Notes: generated by a model from the letters alone, not told the origin. A stretch of 16,939 nt of DNA from Terana coerulea (GCA_024811115.1 JAKOGH010000311.1:1-16939); one strand, 5' to 3'. Numbered from the stretch's first letter, positions 1 to 9,476 are shown. Numbers and translations are program-made.

Positions 1-127
1 AAACAACACAAGCCTTCTCTTCAACAGCCTACGACACTTGTTGAGCGCGTCTGACAGATGAGGACGATGGAAAGAACGCACCTGAGACCGACTAATGCCT
101 CCATGATATCGTTTCACCTAGCTACCA

Positions 128-1054
128 TCACCTCCGGCAGCCAACGCACGAGCACCACGCGCCAGCATCCTCCATCTGCGATTGCAGCTTCCTTGTCTCT
201 TGCTCCAGATAACGAAGCCATGGACCCCACGTTTCCGAGCCAGCCGACGCCAGCATGTCAACTTGCTCCGTGGACTTCGAAGTCGATCCACCCAAAACCG
301 GAGTTCCTGGAGGAGTGGTCATGTCGGGCGCCGAATGTACACACGACATGATGGAGGTAGGACAATCGAGAGGCGAAGGCGACTCGAGGAACTCGGCATA
401 GCCATCTTCACCGTCAGCGCCGCGAATCTTGCTGAAGACGACGCCGCGCATGTCGACGTGCTTCTTCTTGCCGCGGGTGTCGACAGTCTCCTGAGATCCC
501 GACAGAATGACCCAGTGCGTCCAGCCGTTGCCCTCGTCGAACAGCGGAAGCGCCGTGACGCTTGCAGGCCCAGAGCCGTTCCCCGAAAACAATGAGAACG
601 AGAGCGTGTGAGTTTTGGGGATGAAGCCTGGCGTGGACAGACGGTTGACGAGGTCGCCACGGGAGGTGAAAATATCTTCACTCATGTTGTACGAGCTCTC
701 TAGTGCGGGCCAGAACGCGGCGACGACGGCGTCTTCCGGCCATTCCAATATCCAGGACTTGAACTCTTCGCCCGCTTGGGCTGGGAGTGCGGCGACATAG
801 CCTTGTCTTTGCTCCTCACCGAAACCAGAGCGGATATGACCCTTCGCGAATCGACGAGAGACTTGGAAGGCAGGAATGGTGATGAGAGTGTCGTAGAGAG
901 ATAATAGCTTTCGACGAGACAACGGCAGCGGAGTGATTGGGACAAGCTCCCGCCAGAGCTTGCAGGTATTCCGGGCAACAATGAGGGCATATAAAGGCAA
1001 ATGCGGTAGGATGAGCAGATGAAGCTCGGTGGGTAAATCCTTGATGCCTGTCAT
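128..1054 (-). CDS. F-box domain protein, basidiomycete type
   Basis: The open frame is uninterrupted on the minus strand. An F-box-like N-terminus (LPTELHLLILPHLPLYALIV, then CKLWREL) is followed by a segment with the motif FKSWILEWPEDAV. This resembles a family of basidiomycete F-box proteins known to me, which act as substrate adaptors of SCF ubiquitin ligases through Skp1; the substrate is unknown. The C-terminus is low-complexity, rich in Ser, Thr and Pro, and ends in a Cys cluster (CSCVGC) near the stop. The same frame is open back to an ATG at 1111. However, a GTATGT donor at about 1117 and a GACAG acceptor at about 1065 would define a 53-nt intron removing the first part of that longer reading. 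I therefore prefer the ATG at 1054 (MTGIKDLPTEL), which places the F-box at the extreme N-terminus. If the intron is not used, the protein is 327 residues from 1111. The family call is fairly sure; the start is not. Confidence 0.8.
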   Translation of the reverse strand: MTGIKDLPTELHLLILPHLPLYALIVARNTCKLWRELVPITPLPLSRRKLLSLYDTLITIPAFQVSRRFAKGHIRSGFGEEQRQGYVAALPAQAGEEFKSWILEWPEDAVVAAFWPALESSYNMSEDIFTSRGDLVNRLSTPGFIPKTHTLSFSLFSGNGSGPASVTALPLFDEGNGWTHWVILSGSQETVDTRGKKKHVDMRGVVFSKIRGADGEDGYAEFLESPSPLDCPTSIMSCVHSAPDMTTPPGTPVLGGSTSKSTEQVDMLASAGSETWGPWLRYLEQETRKLQSQMEDAGAWCSCVGCRR

Positions 1055-1337
1055 GGCCCCGGGTTTGGCTGTCAATGTCATCTCAGAGTCTGGCCGCTTG
1101 TCATACACCACTCCGACATACCTTGACTTTCCACGTGCGTTGAGAGATCGAGAATAAGGCGGGACTGTTCGTTACGCGGGTTACCTGTAAGAGACTGGTA
1201 AGATATGCATATGGTCGGAGTGATGGGTACAAACGCGTACCTAGACCTCGATAGACTGGCTCAGCGGACAACTCTCGCACTTGCGACTTGGAGGATGTGC
1301 GAAGTTTGGAGGAAACCTCGCGAAGAGGATGCTGCGT

Positions 1338-1347
1338 GCTTTATATA
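1338..1347 (-). promoter_or_regulatory. Candidate TATA box of the F-box gene
   Basis: The minus strand reads TATATAAAGC here, about 290 bases upstream of the preferred start codon. That distance would leave a long leader. Two intron-like segments between this site and the start (donor near 1243 with acceptor near 1185, and donor near 1117 with acceptor near 1065) could remove much of it. Assignment rests only on motif and orientation. Confidence 0.35.
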
Positions 1348-1432
1348 CGACCATCCTAAACGCCGGCGGTTCACGAGGGACGACCGCGAGAACCACCGCC
1401 ACTTCGTCTTGGGGGCCCGAAAGCGCTTTCGG

Positions 1433-1454
1433 AGATGCAGATGCAGATGCAGAT
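1433..1454. repeat. Short AGATGC hexanucleotide repeat
   Basis: Three perfect tandem AGATGC units plus a partial fourth lie in the non-coding DNA upstream of the F-box gene's TATA box. This is a short microsatellite with no evident function. Confidence 0.6.
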
Positions 1455-1834
1455 CTGTCAGGCCCAGGTTGCGCGGAGGTGGTGTGATTCCCTCAATCCC
1501 ATGTCAGATGTCGTCGCCGGTTGCTTGGATGTTGGCAAGTGGATCGGAGGTAGGCAAACATGGACGGTTTTAATGCAACGAAAGAGGGTATCTCTGCGGA
1601 ATTCCGGTGAAATTTCGCAAGAAAACTTGCGAAGCGGGAGATGGAGATGAGCGGAAGAGGCCAAGCGGTGCAGCGGGCCCTGCAGGGTGCTTGGCATTCA
1701 AGCGCCCGACCGTGGAAAAGCGCACTTACGTCTCAATTTGGTAAGTCTCGTTATCATATCCCTTCCCTTACGCCACACACAGAGCAGGAGCAGTAACGAG
1801 GACTTGTTTGAAACCTTTGACCCCGTCAACCATC

Positions 1835-1840
1835 TTTATT
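1835..1840 (-). terminator. AATAAA polyadenylation signal
   Basis: The minus strand reads AATAAA, 70 bases downstream of the stop codon of the candidate small gene at 1910-2291. The position is right for its 3' end, but the motif is common by chance. Confidence 0.35.
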
Positions 1841-1909
1841 CACAACACATAACTCTTGGGCCATTCTATGCGCATCGCTGGTGCAATGCGGCCGAATAAC
1901 ATCCCATGA

Positions 1910-2291
1910 TCATAGAGTCGGCTTCGATACCGCAAGAGGAACCTGCTTGCCCATGCACTCCATGGTGTCGGCACCTTCGCTAACGGGCATAGCGCGGGAG
2001 TACTTGCAGTACATGCAGCCGCAGAGGCTCCGTGGGGCCAGTAGCGGTCTCGTGTTGGGCTCGTGGTCTGGTGCGTCCATCCGGATTCTGCGAACCACGA
2101 AATTTTTGATAGAAGACTTGACAGGACGGCGAGCTGCCACACCCGCCGATGTGCCGGCTCGCTGCAGAGAGCTTGGTCGGCGTTGAGAGCCCCAGAACAA
2201 CATCTCGATATGTTCTGGCTACCTTATCATACGACGCCGCGACCGTCTCCATGGATTCCCCAAGTGAAACAGCAAGAGGCGACCGGGTCAT
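1910..2291 (-). CDS. Possible small two-exon protein, function unknown
   Basis: No family is recognised. An ATG at 2291 opens 23 codons (exon 2291-2223). A 61-nt candidate intron (2222-2162, donor GTAGCC, acceptor CTCTGCAG) joins in phase 0 to an 84-codon exon (2161-1910), giving about 106 residues. The second exon is basic at its start and carries a cysteine group (LCGCMYCKYS) and a further Cys in DTMECMGKQVPL. An AATAAA signal lies 70 bases past the stop. The donor is weak, nothing supports the start beyond the frame, and the opposite strand is also open across part of this region. It could be spurious. Confidence 0.33.
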
Positions 2292-3497
2292 ATCGGACGG
2301 GAGGGGTCGAGACTTATTTTACATCCTCGTGTAAGCCTTTTCCTGTGCAAGACGCTTCGTGCGAACACACGCTCCACTACTTTTTGCACAATTCGACACA
2401 CGTCTTTATTGAAGTTATACAAGGTAGGGGGAATCAAGACGGCTACCTCCATACGTTCAGAACACAGAATCAAGCTCCAATCATGCACTTCGGAGGGGAG
2501 CCATAAAGTCACTGTATCTTACATGATATCTACCCCGGTCCAGCCCCAACCCGTACACAAATGTCGTAGTTGATCGAAACAGCCACGGACAGCCGTCATC
2601 GCCACCATCTGGGCCAACTGCGCCGGCCGGTCTCTTCAGGTACAAACGCAACGTAAGGAGCTCGCATGGTCCTATTTCCGCGGCTACACGCATTTCGCGT
2701 CGGACGTTCTGCTCTCTAGCGAAGCTCATTGTTATCTCCAGCAAGCCGCGCTGCTTCCGGACTTCCCTCCTTCTGTATTCGCCGCCTTTTGCATCCTCTC
2801 GGTTGAAGTGCGTTCTTGGAATTTGACCAAGTCTCCGCGATTTTGACTTCGATTTTGATTATAGAAATAGGATTTTGACGGCGCTTTCGGGGGCGGTCTG
2901 TGTCATTCCAGGTCGATCATAGCCTCCACGGGTCTAGACGTCCGACGCCAGGTTCGTCGAGCGAGCGCGCCCTTGCCTTACACGACCTCAAGCAGCCGAA
3001 CGCGCCACGCCTCCGTACTCGGAGCGCGCACTGCAATCCAGTCTGACGGTCCCAGATGGTGACAGCAACCTCCGTAAGCCGGCAGCGCACCGTACCCCAT
3101 CCTACTTAGCTACTCGAACATGTTCAGCAGTGGCAGCCATCCGCCTGGTGACGTTCACCATGCAGACGGAGCACACATTTACTCGGGTCCCCGACGTCGG
3201 TCGCCTGCCTTCTCACGTCGGCAAAGGATCAGGACGGTGGCGGGCTGTAGTTGTATATGTTTTGATGTCTCCCACCGTGCAACATCATGAGCGTCGAATG
3301 CATCTCTGTTTCCCTTCCAGCTGTGGATCTACGCAAGAAAGTAGTTGGTAGAGGTCTGTACAGCACGTCGTTGATGACTCGCTACGTACATAGATATTTA
3401 TGTGGCTTGTATTAGCAACGACTGAGGTCTACGCTCATGACAGGGCACCGCTAAGTCACTTCCTCTGTCACTTGAAGGTCATCTGTTTTGAGCGAGC
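2292..3497. other. Gene-poor region, no supported gene
   Basis: I see no recognisable protein, RNA gene or mobile element. Several short open frames exist on both strands, the most coherent being an 87-codon minus-strand frame at 2744-2481 with another AATAAA (2405-2410, minus) beyond it. None has a recognisable motif or convincing splice structure. Confidence 0.5.
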
Positions 3498-3513
3498 AAA
3501 AAATGAACAAAAA
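3498..3513 (-). terminator. RNA polymerase III T-run terminators of the tRNA gene
   Basis: On the minus strand the tRNA is followed by two oligo-T runs, five Ts at 3513-3509 and six Ts at 3503-3498. The first begins about 21 bases past the tRNA 3' end. Runs of four or more Ts terminate Pol III. Confidence 0.75.
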
Positions 3514-3534
3514 TGTCTGCAATGCACTTATTAG

Positions 3535-3606
3535 TAGCAACTGCTGGTTTCGATCCAGCGACCTCGGGGTTATGAGCCCCGCGCGCTACCCCTGCGCCAA
3601 GTTGCT
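3535..3606 (-). tRNA. Initiator tRNA-Met (CAU)
   Basis: The 72-nt minus-strand sequence folds as a complete cloverleaf. The 7-bp acceptor stem AGCAACT/AGTTGCT is perfect and is followed by discriminator A. The D stem is GCGC/GCGC, the anticodon stem CGGGG/CCCCG with loop CTCATAA (anticodon CAU), and the T stem GCTGG/CCAGC. Eukaryotic initiator hallmarks are visible: an A1:U72 closing pair, three consecutive G:C pairs next to the anticodon loop, and the T loop ATCGAAA in place of TTCRANN. It therefore serves translation initiation rather than elongation. There is no intron and CCA is not encoded. Internal A and B boxes are present. Confidence 0.95.
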
Positions 3607-4003
3607 AGGATATGAATCCTTCGTAATGTCATCATATACAGTGGGTGGCCTAGCGCACGAGCGCATTGAGTTTGGGGCAATGCCGCACAGCTACAGTAAC
3701 AAACCGATCGCAAGATTGACACTACGTGTATCTACTACGTGGCATACTAAAGCCAAAAGAGAAACTGAATGGGCAATGCCACTGACGCGGTAAGCTCTTT
3801 GACAGAACGATTTATCGATATTTATCCACTGGAAACCTATATGTAGGACTTGCCGCTGTCGTTTTCTGCCTGTGCCACGAAGTGGACGTCCAGACATCAT
3901 CACAGAAAGGCGTACATACAGGTATGCAAGATACTTCATACAAGAATCCGCGACGTCAATATACCCACAGCGTTACAAGTAGATACACGCATGTTGTATT
4001 CGC
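3607..4003. other. Intergenic spacer between tRNA and ferric reductase 3' end
   Basis: I see no gene here. The reductase 3' untranslated region must lie in the upper part. No clean AATAAA was found on the minus strand, only A/T-rich near-matches around 3808-3828. Confidence 0.45.
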
Positions 4004-6714
4004 CTACATGGAGAAATCTTCTACGTTCAGCTGAACCGTAGCGCCGCCCCTCATAACACTCCTCGCTCCAGCAAATGGCTGTGACAGCGCAGACCGCACG
4101 TCGGCGACCAGTGGCTCCGGCCCAGACACTATGCCAAGCTGTCAGTACACAATAGTCACAAAGAAGACAAACGGACGTACGATCTACGGAAACGTGGCCC
4201 TCCGAATTTGTGACGATGTCTTCCAGGAGACTGGGAAGATTCGGGCGCGCGAAGGTGACTTCCACGCCGCGGACACTCCACTCGGCCAAGGATACAGTGG
4301 GGATCTCCGAGGAGGCGTCGCTGCACATCTCGGTGTCCTTGGAATACGAGGAGGGCCGCTTCGTGTGCGATGATGCAGAGGTGCTATCCCGTGACTTGTG
4401 GTCAGCCCCGGAGACGGCGGCAGGCGTGGAGGCTGAGCAGAGAGGCAGAGATGGGGGTGGTACACGTCTGTAGGAGAAGACGCAGGCGTCTCAGCGGGGC
4501 TTTGAACTCCAGGCGTAGGCGGTACGGCAGAAGTGACGAAGATTTTGATGGAAAGCGTGACGTCTTTCGGAACCCGGGAGAGCGCCTCAAGCAGCTCCTT
4601 TGAGATCCACTCGATGTGCGCTGCATGGTACGCCTCTTTAGTATTAAGTTTCGCGGTCTAGGGTTAAGCATACGTACAGGCGTGTCGGATAGCCCAAATG
4701 AAGTGAATATGACGAGCACAAGCCTCCTTCTTAGCCACTCGCCTGTAGACCGTCATTCAATATGCTAGGGCTAGCAGTACCAGTCAACACACACCTGACT
4801 ATCTCCACCATTCTGGGAATAGTAAACGCTACACCGGAGCCGCCTGTATAGTGGGTCAGCGCGATGGTCTGGACCGGGAGAGCAAGCTGCACGTACCAGC
4901 AACAAAGACGCAAGTCTCAAACGCAGTGTTGTCCGGTGGAGCGCCATACGGACCGTCCATGAATATCGGGAGGCGGCATGAGCCACCCTTGTCCATGGCG
5001 TGTTCCTGCAGCCTTCGGGTGAAGCCGTTCCGTACGCGAACCACCCACATGAGCTCCCGCTCCGCCTTCGCGCTCTTCTTGCCGACCTGGTCGTCTCGCC
5101 GCCCTTCTCCCCGATCGTGTCGGCGGGCTCGACGATGGGCTCGGAGATGCCGGCGATGGTGAAGGGGTGCGACTCGATGGGCCCGATGGTGGGGAACGCC
5201 AGGAACAGGTGCTGGCCAGCGTTCCATCCCTCACCGTACAGCGTAGGCAGGCGGCGACGGACAGTAATCCGGAGCGTGTCGTTAGAGAGCACCTGTACGA
5301 GAGCGGGCGACCTGTTCGGCGACTTGAAGTTCGTGAGAATGGCATACCGGATGTACCGACATAGACGATCGATGCCCCAGACTAGGAAGCACGGCCATAC
5401 AAAGTGGGTGTATCTACAAAGGCATATTAGTATCAAGCCACGCTAACGTTACAATGTGAGCAATACTTACGGGTAGCCGAACAAATTGATGTGGTAATAG
5501 GCACCGACGAGGAACACGCTGAAGGTCGTCAACTACATCAGTAAGGCGACGGCGAGTGATGACCAAACATACTCACATGACAAGTGGGATGTGCGTGATG
5601 AAGAAGAACTCGTAGAATCGTTGGCGGAGCGATTTGATTCCGAGGAACGTAAGTATCGTCATGGCTGCGGCAGACATCCAGCCAGTCCACAAATACAATT
5701 CTCCCCAAATATCGTACCTGAAAACGCACAGGGGGGTATAAGCGGTGAACGAAGTTGAGAGCACATGTGTACTTACCCTGTTTGGATACTAGGGGATCGA
5801 GGGGAGTAACGTAAGACGAGCGTCGAGGGAAAGTGTGTCAAAGACTTACGCTCCAATGGTGTGGATCCATACAAAGACGAGCAGAACACGCGAGACGACG
5901 CGGTGCATAAGATTGAGCTAGACGCAGGAGTAAATATCACCATCGCGGCCAAGACTTCGACCGCACTGCACACCTTTTCGTAACTGATGCCGGTTAGCAC
6001 TTAAACCCAACAAATCAGATCTCGCCCTAAGGGAAAGACAATATAGCGCTCACGTTGAATGACATTATTTTTCATGCCCAGCTCGATGACGAGAGGGATA
6101 TGTATCGTTGCGAGGTAACCAGCGCGACTTTCCCACAGCCACGGCTGAAGCCCGAACGCTGTAGCCCGCCGCAAAGTGAGCACGGCAATGTATCCAAAAG
6201 AGTCCAGATACGTACTATGTGTGAACGTGAAAACCAAAAGGATCGCGGAGTACAAGAGGAATAGAACGATTTCCATAACGGTCATGCTGACATGCGGGAT
6301 GCGCCATCTGAAGGCAACGATGCGGAAGCCAGCAACAAGGGCACGGGGCAGCCTGCTGAGTCGACCGTCTTTTGGTTTACTCTTTTCGTCCGTCGTGGAT
6401 GGTGTCGTTGAACGGGCCAGTTCGCCTCGACGGAGCGCATGCCGCCGCTTCCACGACCACCATACAGAGAAGAGATTGGCAACGGTGGCGAGTCCGATGA
6501 CGCCAGTGACAAGAAACCACGATTCACGGGTGAACTCCTACAATGATATCAGAACGGCATCTTTGAGTAGCGGGACGGACACAGCACTCACCGCGCTCCA
6601 GTACGCACGGTAGGCGGCCTCGCGATAGTCCTCTTCAGTGTACGAATACGCCGCAGACTCCGCTGTCGCCGTGTCCGTCGTGGTCGTCGCGGTCTCGGTC
6701 GTGGTGGCAGACAT
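4004..6714 (-). CDS. Ferric/cupric reductase, FRE family (flavocytochrome b metalloreductase)
   Basis: A plasma-membrane enzyme that passes electrons from NADPH through FAD and two haems to extracellular Fe(III) or Cu(II), for high-affinity metal uptake. Exons by eye: 6714-6592, 6537-6054, 5999-5974, 5917-5850, 5788-5777, 5717-5577, 5518-5471, 5413-4897, 4843-4795, 4742-4678, 4620-4466, 4394-4181, 4128-4004; total about 659-676 residues. The transmembrane core has KNNVIQLLTGISYEK, then two bis-His pairs each 14 residues apart: H216/H230 in LMHRVV...VWIHTIG, and H280/H294 in ITHIPLV...YYHI. The FAD motif HPFTIA is near residue 383. The NADPH part has GPYGAP, GGSGVAFT and C-terminal SGPEPLVADVR, where the usual Cys of CGP is Ser. 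I prefer the start at 6714 because a TATA box lies 57 bases upstream; an ATG at 6765 would sit almost on it. The eighth exon changes frame near 5133-5087 (see findings). The last junction has an alternative (donor near 4187, acceptor near 4138). Confidence 0.92.
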
Positions 6715-6770
6715 TGGAGCTCGTAACAAAAATGAGGGCGTCCCTGGCGAGCATGGCGAAGGCACTGGAG

Positions 6771-6778
6771 TATATATA
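6771..6778 (-). promoter_or_regulatory. TATA box of the ferric reductase gene
   Basis: The strand-symmetric TATATATA lies 57 bases upstream of the chosen start codon at 6714, which leaves room for a transcription start near 6740. It argues against the ATG at 6765, only six bases away. Confidence 0.6.
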
Positions 6779-7144
6779 ACTGGCAGCGCGGCAGTCCACT
6801 GCCGCTCAGCAGCCCTGAAGGACGGAGGCCGACAATCCGCAGGTCAGGAGCAAAGATCCTCCACAGGTGGAGGTGCCCAGCTACTACACACCGCGATTTT
6901 TCTGATTAGCCTTCTACTCGCGAGAGGGCGAATATGACGACTCGGCCTCCCTGGGCCCCGCCTCTCCTCTCCCGCCTCCGCTTTGTCCACTCAGGCGGTC
7001 CCGAATCGGTGCAATACGACCGAAATGCTGCATAGCACATGCATACTGCTTCTAGCGGGGTAGAAAGGCAGCATGTTCGGCCGCAAATGGCTAGAAGGCA
7101 GGAAATTCTGAGGGGTGGTGGCTTGATCAGCGTGTCGGGGTCCC

Positions 7145-7191
7145 TATCAGATAAGATGATCATGCGACAAATTTTATCAGACAACGATAAG
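7145..7191. promoter_or_regulatory. GATA-factor site cluster upstream of the ferric reductase
   Basis: Four GATA cores occur in 47 bases. ATCAGATAA at 7146-7154 matches exactly the ATC(T/A)GATAA consensus reported for fungal iron-sensing GATA repressors (Fep1, Sre1/SreA, Urbs1). The minus strand has TCTGATAA at 7181-7174, eight of nine positions of the same consensus, and GATAAG recurs at 7186-7191. The cluster lies about 430 bases upstream of the reductase start codon and about 370 upstream of its TATA box. The inferred role is repression of the reductase in iron-replete cells. Confidence 0.5.
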
Positions 7192-8379
7192 CGCCAGTGC
7201 CAAGCAAATCCCCCACTCACCGTCGAGGTCAGACACTGCGACCCGCATTCAATCACGGGGCCGAAAGCTTTTAGGCTGGCTGCAAAACGAGCGTAGCCAG
7301 CGGGTTTGAGGAAGACGCATGTCTAGGGTAAAATTATCGTGAATGACAATTGCATGGGAAGTGGCTGGAGGCATCTCTACCTGAAGGATGTCGTTCGTCA
7401 CGGTCTAGACAGCCTATAGGGATCGCGCGACGCGCAGGACCGCATCAGCAGTCACTCCCCGAGCCCGTTGTGTCGGATGTCATTAGCCGAAGATGATGCG
7501 CCCCTGAGGGCGTCCAGCGGCGGGCCACAATTTCGCTGTTGACCTCGATCCTGTTGAATAGGCGTTGAACTGAGGCGTGCATAGGTTCGGAGTAGGCGGC
7601 CGCAGGTTTCCTCCGCAAGTGGGTTGTGCTAAGTCATGCGACGGTACTTATTAGCATCCTGATCTTCGTTTTGGTACCATTAAGCACAAAGAGCATATAC
7701 CATGTGTACCAACGCACTTACGTAGTTGGGGGCGCAAACTGATTTGCGTGTGCGAGCAACAAGATCTAGTGGCGGTGCAGGCGACTTGCAAGTGACGTGG
7801 CACATGCTGGAGCAATGCTTGGGCAAGAAAGGCATAGTTCTGTAGCGCAGCCATAGTCAATTATTATGGTTTGCTCCCGTAGCAGAAATCTCTGACCGCA
7901 GGGATTACTATCCAAGTCCGACGTACACCGTGGATATTCGTGCAGCGAAGATGCTGAGCTGAGCAATTTAATATGGCCTGCGAGCTACACTTCGCGAGTG
8001 CCAACTCCGTACCTTTGCTTCATGTCGACAAGAAGCAGTGAGCTGGTAGCCACATCCGAGTCGCAACCCCGACTCATGTCCCAAAGGGGAAGGAAGTTGA
8101 GATCATTGATGTCCGGGTCTTGCCGGCTCTCGACGCCACAACTTGCTCTCTTTCCCACCTCGTGCCAACCCTGACAGCATGCAGAACGGCGAGTGCTACA
8201 CGATGTACACCTTCAGGTAGATTTTAGTCGAATATGTGTCACAATAACACGTGCGAGGCATGCCTCTGGACGGTGCAGCCGCCCAATCCCGTCCGCTGCT
8301 GCGTAGTTCCAGCTTGCCATCTCGACGTCCTCCACTGCACTCGACTACAGCTCACTCCTCTCTCTGAAGCCGACCTGCG
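7192..8379. other. Intergenic region, no supported gene
   Basis: No open frame longer than about 70 codons has a recognisable motif until the MYND copy that begins at 8380. No tRNA, repeat array or transposon ends were seen. The promoter of that copy must lie in the right part, but it lacks the TATA/TGAGTCA arrangement found upstream of copies 2 and 3. Confidence 0.45.
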
Positions 8380-8910
8380 ATGCCTATCTACTTTACACCT
8401 ACTGAAGCGCGACCGGACATGGATACTTCTCGACTCGCCTAGGAGCAGTCGTGGGAGCAAGACTTTAAGCGCGTCTACACTTCCCCAGAATACACCGGAG
8501 GCTCTATCGCCGACATGTTTCCTCCAGACATTGCCTTGTTAAGTAGTGGGGATGTAGCAGTAACTGCACAAGGTCACCAACGTGAGCATCTCTTATACAT
8601 ACAAGGGTGCCTCGGAGCGAAAGCGTCGATGGTCTTCGCAACTCGCAACTTCGAAGCCCAGTGGAAGGCAGCGCCGAAGGAGAAGCGCGAGGCGAGCATC
8701 ATGGAGGGACTCTGCAGGGTCATGCGTCAACGTAATGCGGACGTTGAGCGCGTATGGTGTCCCGATTCCACCGTGCAGCATCTTGCTTCTAACAGCGGAC
8801 AGACGTACCTCGATCTGCTCATAGCCCTCATACCCTCTGATCTCCTTTCACTGAAAAATCCCGAGCCTAACCTTATCCCACACCCGGTGCTTGATCGAGT
8901 TTCTGCACTG

Positions 8911-9171
8911 GCCGAGACGGATGGCTCTCCAGGTTACCGAGTCTTTGTTTCATGGCTGAAGTCCTCCAGAGCACGCTTCCTTACCGACGTTGTGCACGAA
9001 ACTCTCCTTGCATTTGTGAGTGCACCTTTTTTAAAAATTATCTTGAGCGCACAGGTACTTATCGACTTAGTATGAGGAGCCCGCTCGTAAGTGGAAGGCG
9101 ATGAAGCGTGCGAAGGATGGCATCGAGGCGAACCTTGTAGGGATTCCTGCGCATCTCATCGACGAGGTCCG
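8911..9171 (+). repeat. Internal duplication of MYND copy 1, unit A
   Basis: First of two direct, diverged repeats of about 265 bases. It covers the end of exon 1 (PGYRVFVSWLKSSRARFL), the whole 55-nt intron and the start of exon 2 (EANLVGIPAHLIDEVRL). The partner is at 9213-9476. Copies 2 and 3 have this block once. Confidence 0.7.
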
Positions 9172-9212
9172 TCTTCATTTCTAACACGATTATCGACCGA
9201 TTCTTCGCTATG

Positions 9213-9476
9213 GCCGAAGCAGAGGTTAAGCTCCCCGGATACCGAGTTTTTGCCTCATGGGCGCGAATCGCAAGATCGCGGTTCATAACAGAAGTGATGG
9301 ACGAAGTCCTGTCAGTCTTCGTAAGTATATTCTCTTAATCTTGTTCTATGTCGGTTTATATGCCTTTCTAGTACAACGAACTGGAGCGCGCTGTAATACG
9401 CAAGCCGTTAAAGTATGGGAAGAATGGTGTTGAAGCAAACGTGATGGGCATACATCCCGATTTCGTCGACTAGGCC
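9213..9476 (+). repeat. Internal duplication of MYND copy 1, unit B
   Basis: Second unit of the internal duplication: PGYRVFASWARIARSRFI, a GTAAGT...TTTCTAG intron at 9321-9371, then VEANVMGIHPDFVD. The codon after that Asp is TAG, where unit A has GAG, so this unit carries a nonsense change. Confidence 0.7.

Noticed and set aside
1205..1573. 122-codon plus-strand frame upstream of the F-box gene
   Set aside because: Its low-complexity RCRCRCRS stretch is simply the AGATGC hexanucleotide repeat read as codons, and it overlaps the minus-strand promoter.
2063..2506. 147-codon plus-strand open frame
   Set aside because: It overlaps the opposite-strand candidate gene with its AATAAA signal, has no recognisable motif, and its residue composition looks like an antisense reading.
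2481..2744. 87-codon minus-strand frame with an AATAAA beyond it
   Set aside because: No family motif, no promoter element and no splice evidence. Kept only as a note in the intergenic description.
4395..4465. Apparent second frameshift in the ferric reductase near the C-terminus
   Set aside because: A 71-nt GTGTAC...CACAAG intron with a CTGAC branch site explains it fully and joins SSPTD to SRDSTSASS in frame.
5087..5133. Programmed ribosomal frameshifting in the ferric reductase
   Set aside because: No slippery heptamer or convincing downstream structure was seen, and a weak intron or an indel accounts for the change.
5000..5446. 148-codon plus-strand frame
   Set aside because: Entirely antisense to exon 8 of the ferric reductase, which has clear domain motifs.
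6176..6613. 145-codon plus-strand frame
   Set aside because: Antisense to exons 1-2 of the ferric reductase.
8234..8542. 102-codon plus-strand frame with several cysteines at its start
   Set aside because: It overlaps the start of MYND copy 1 in another frame and shares no motif with any copy.
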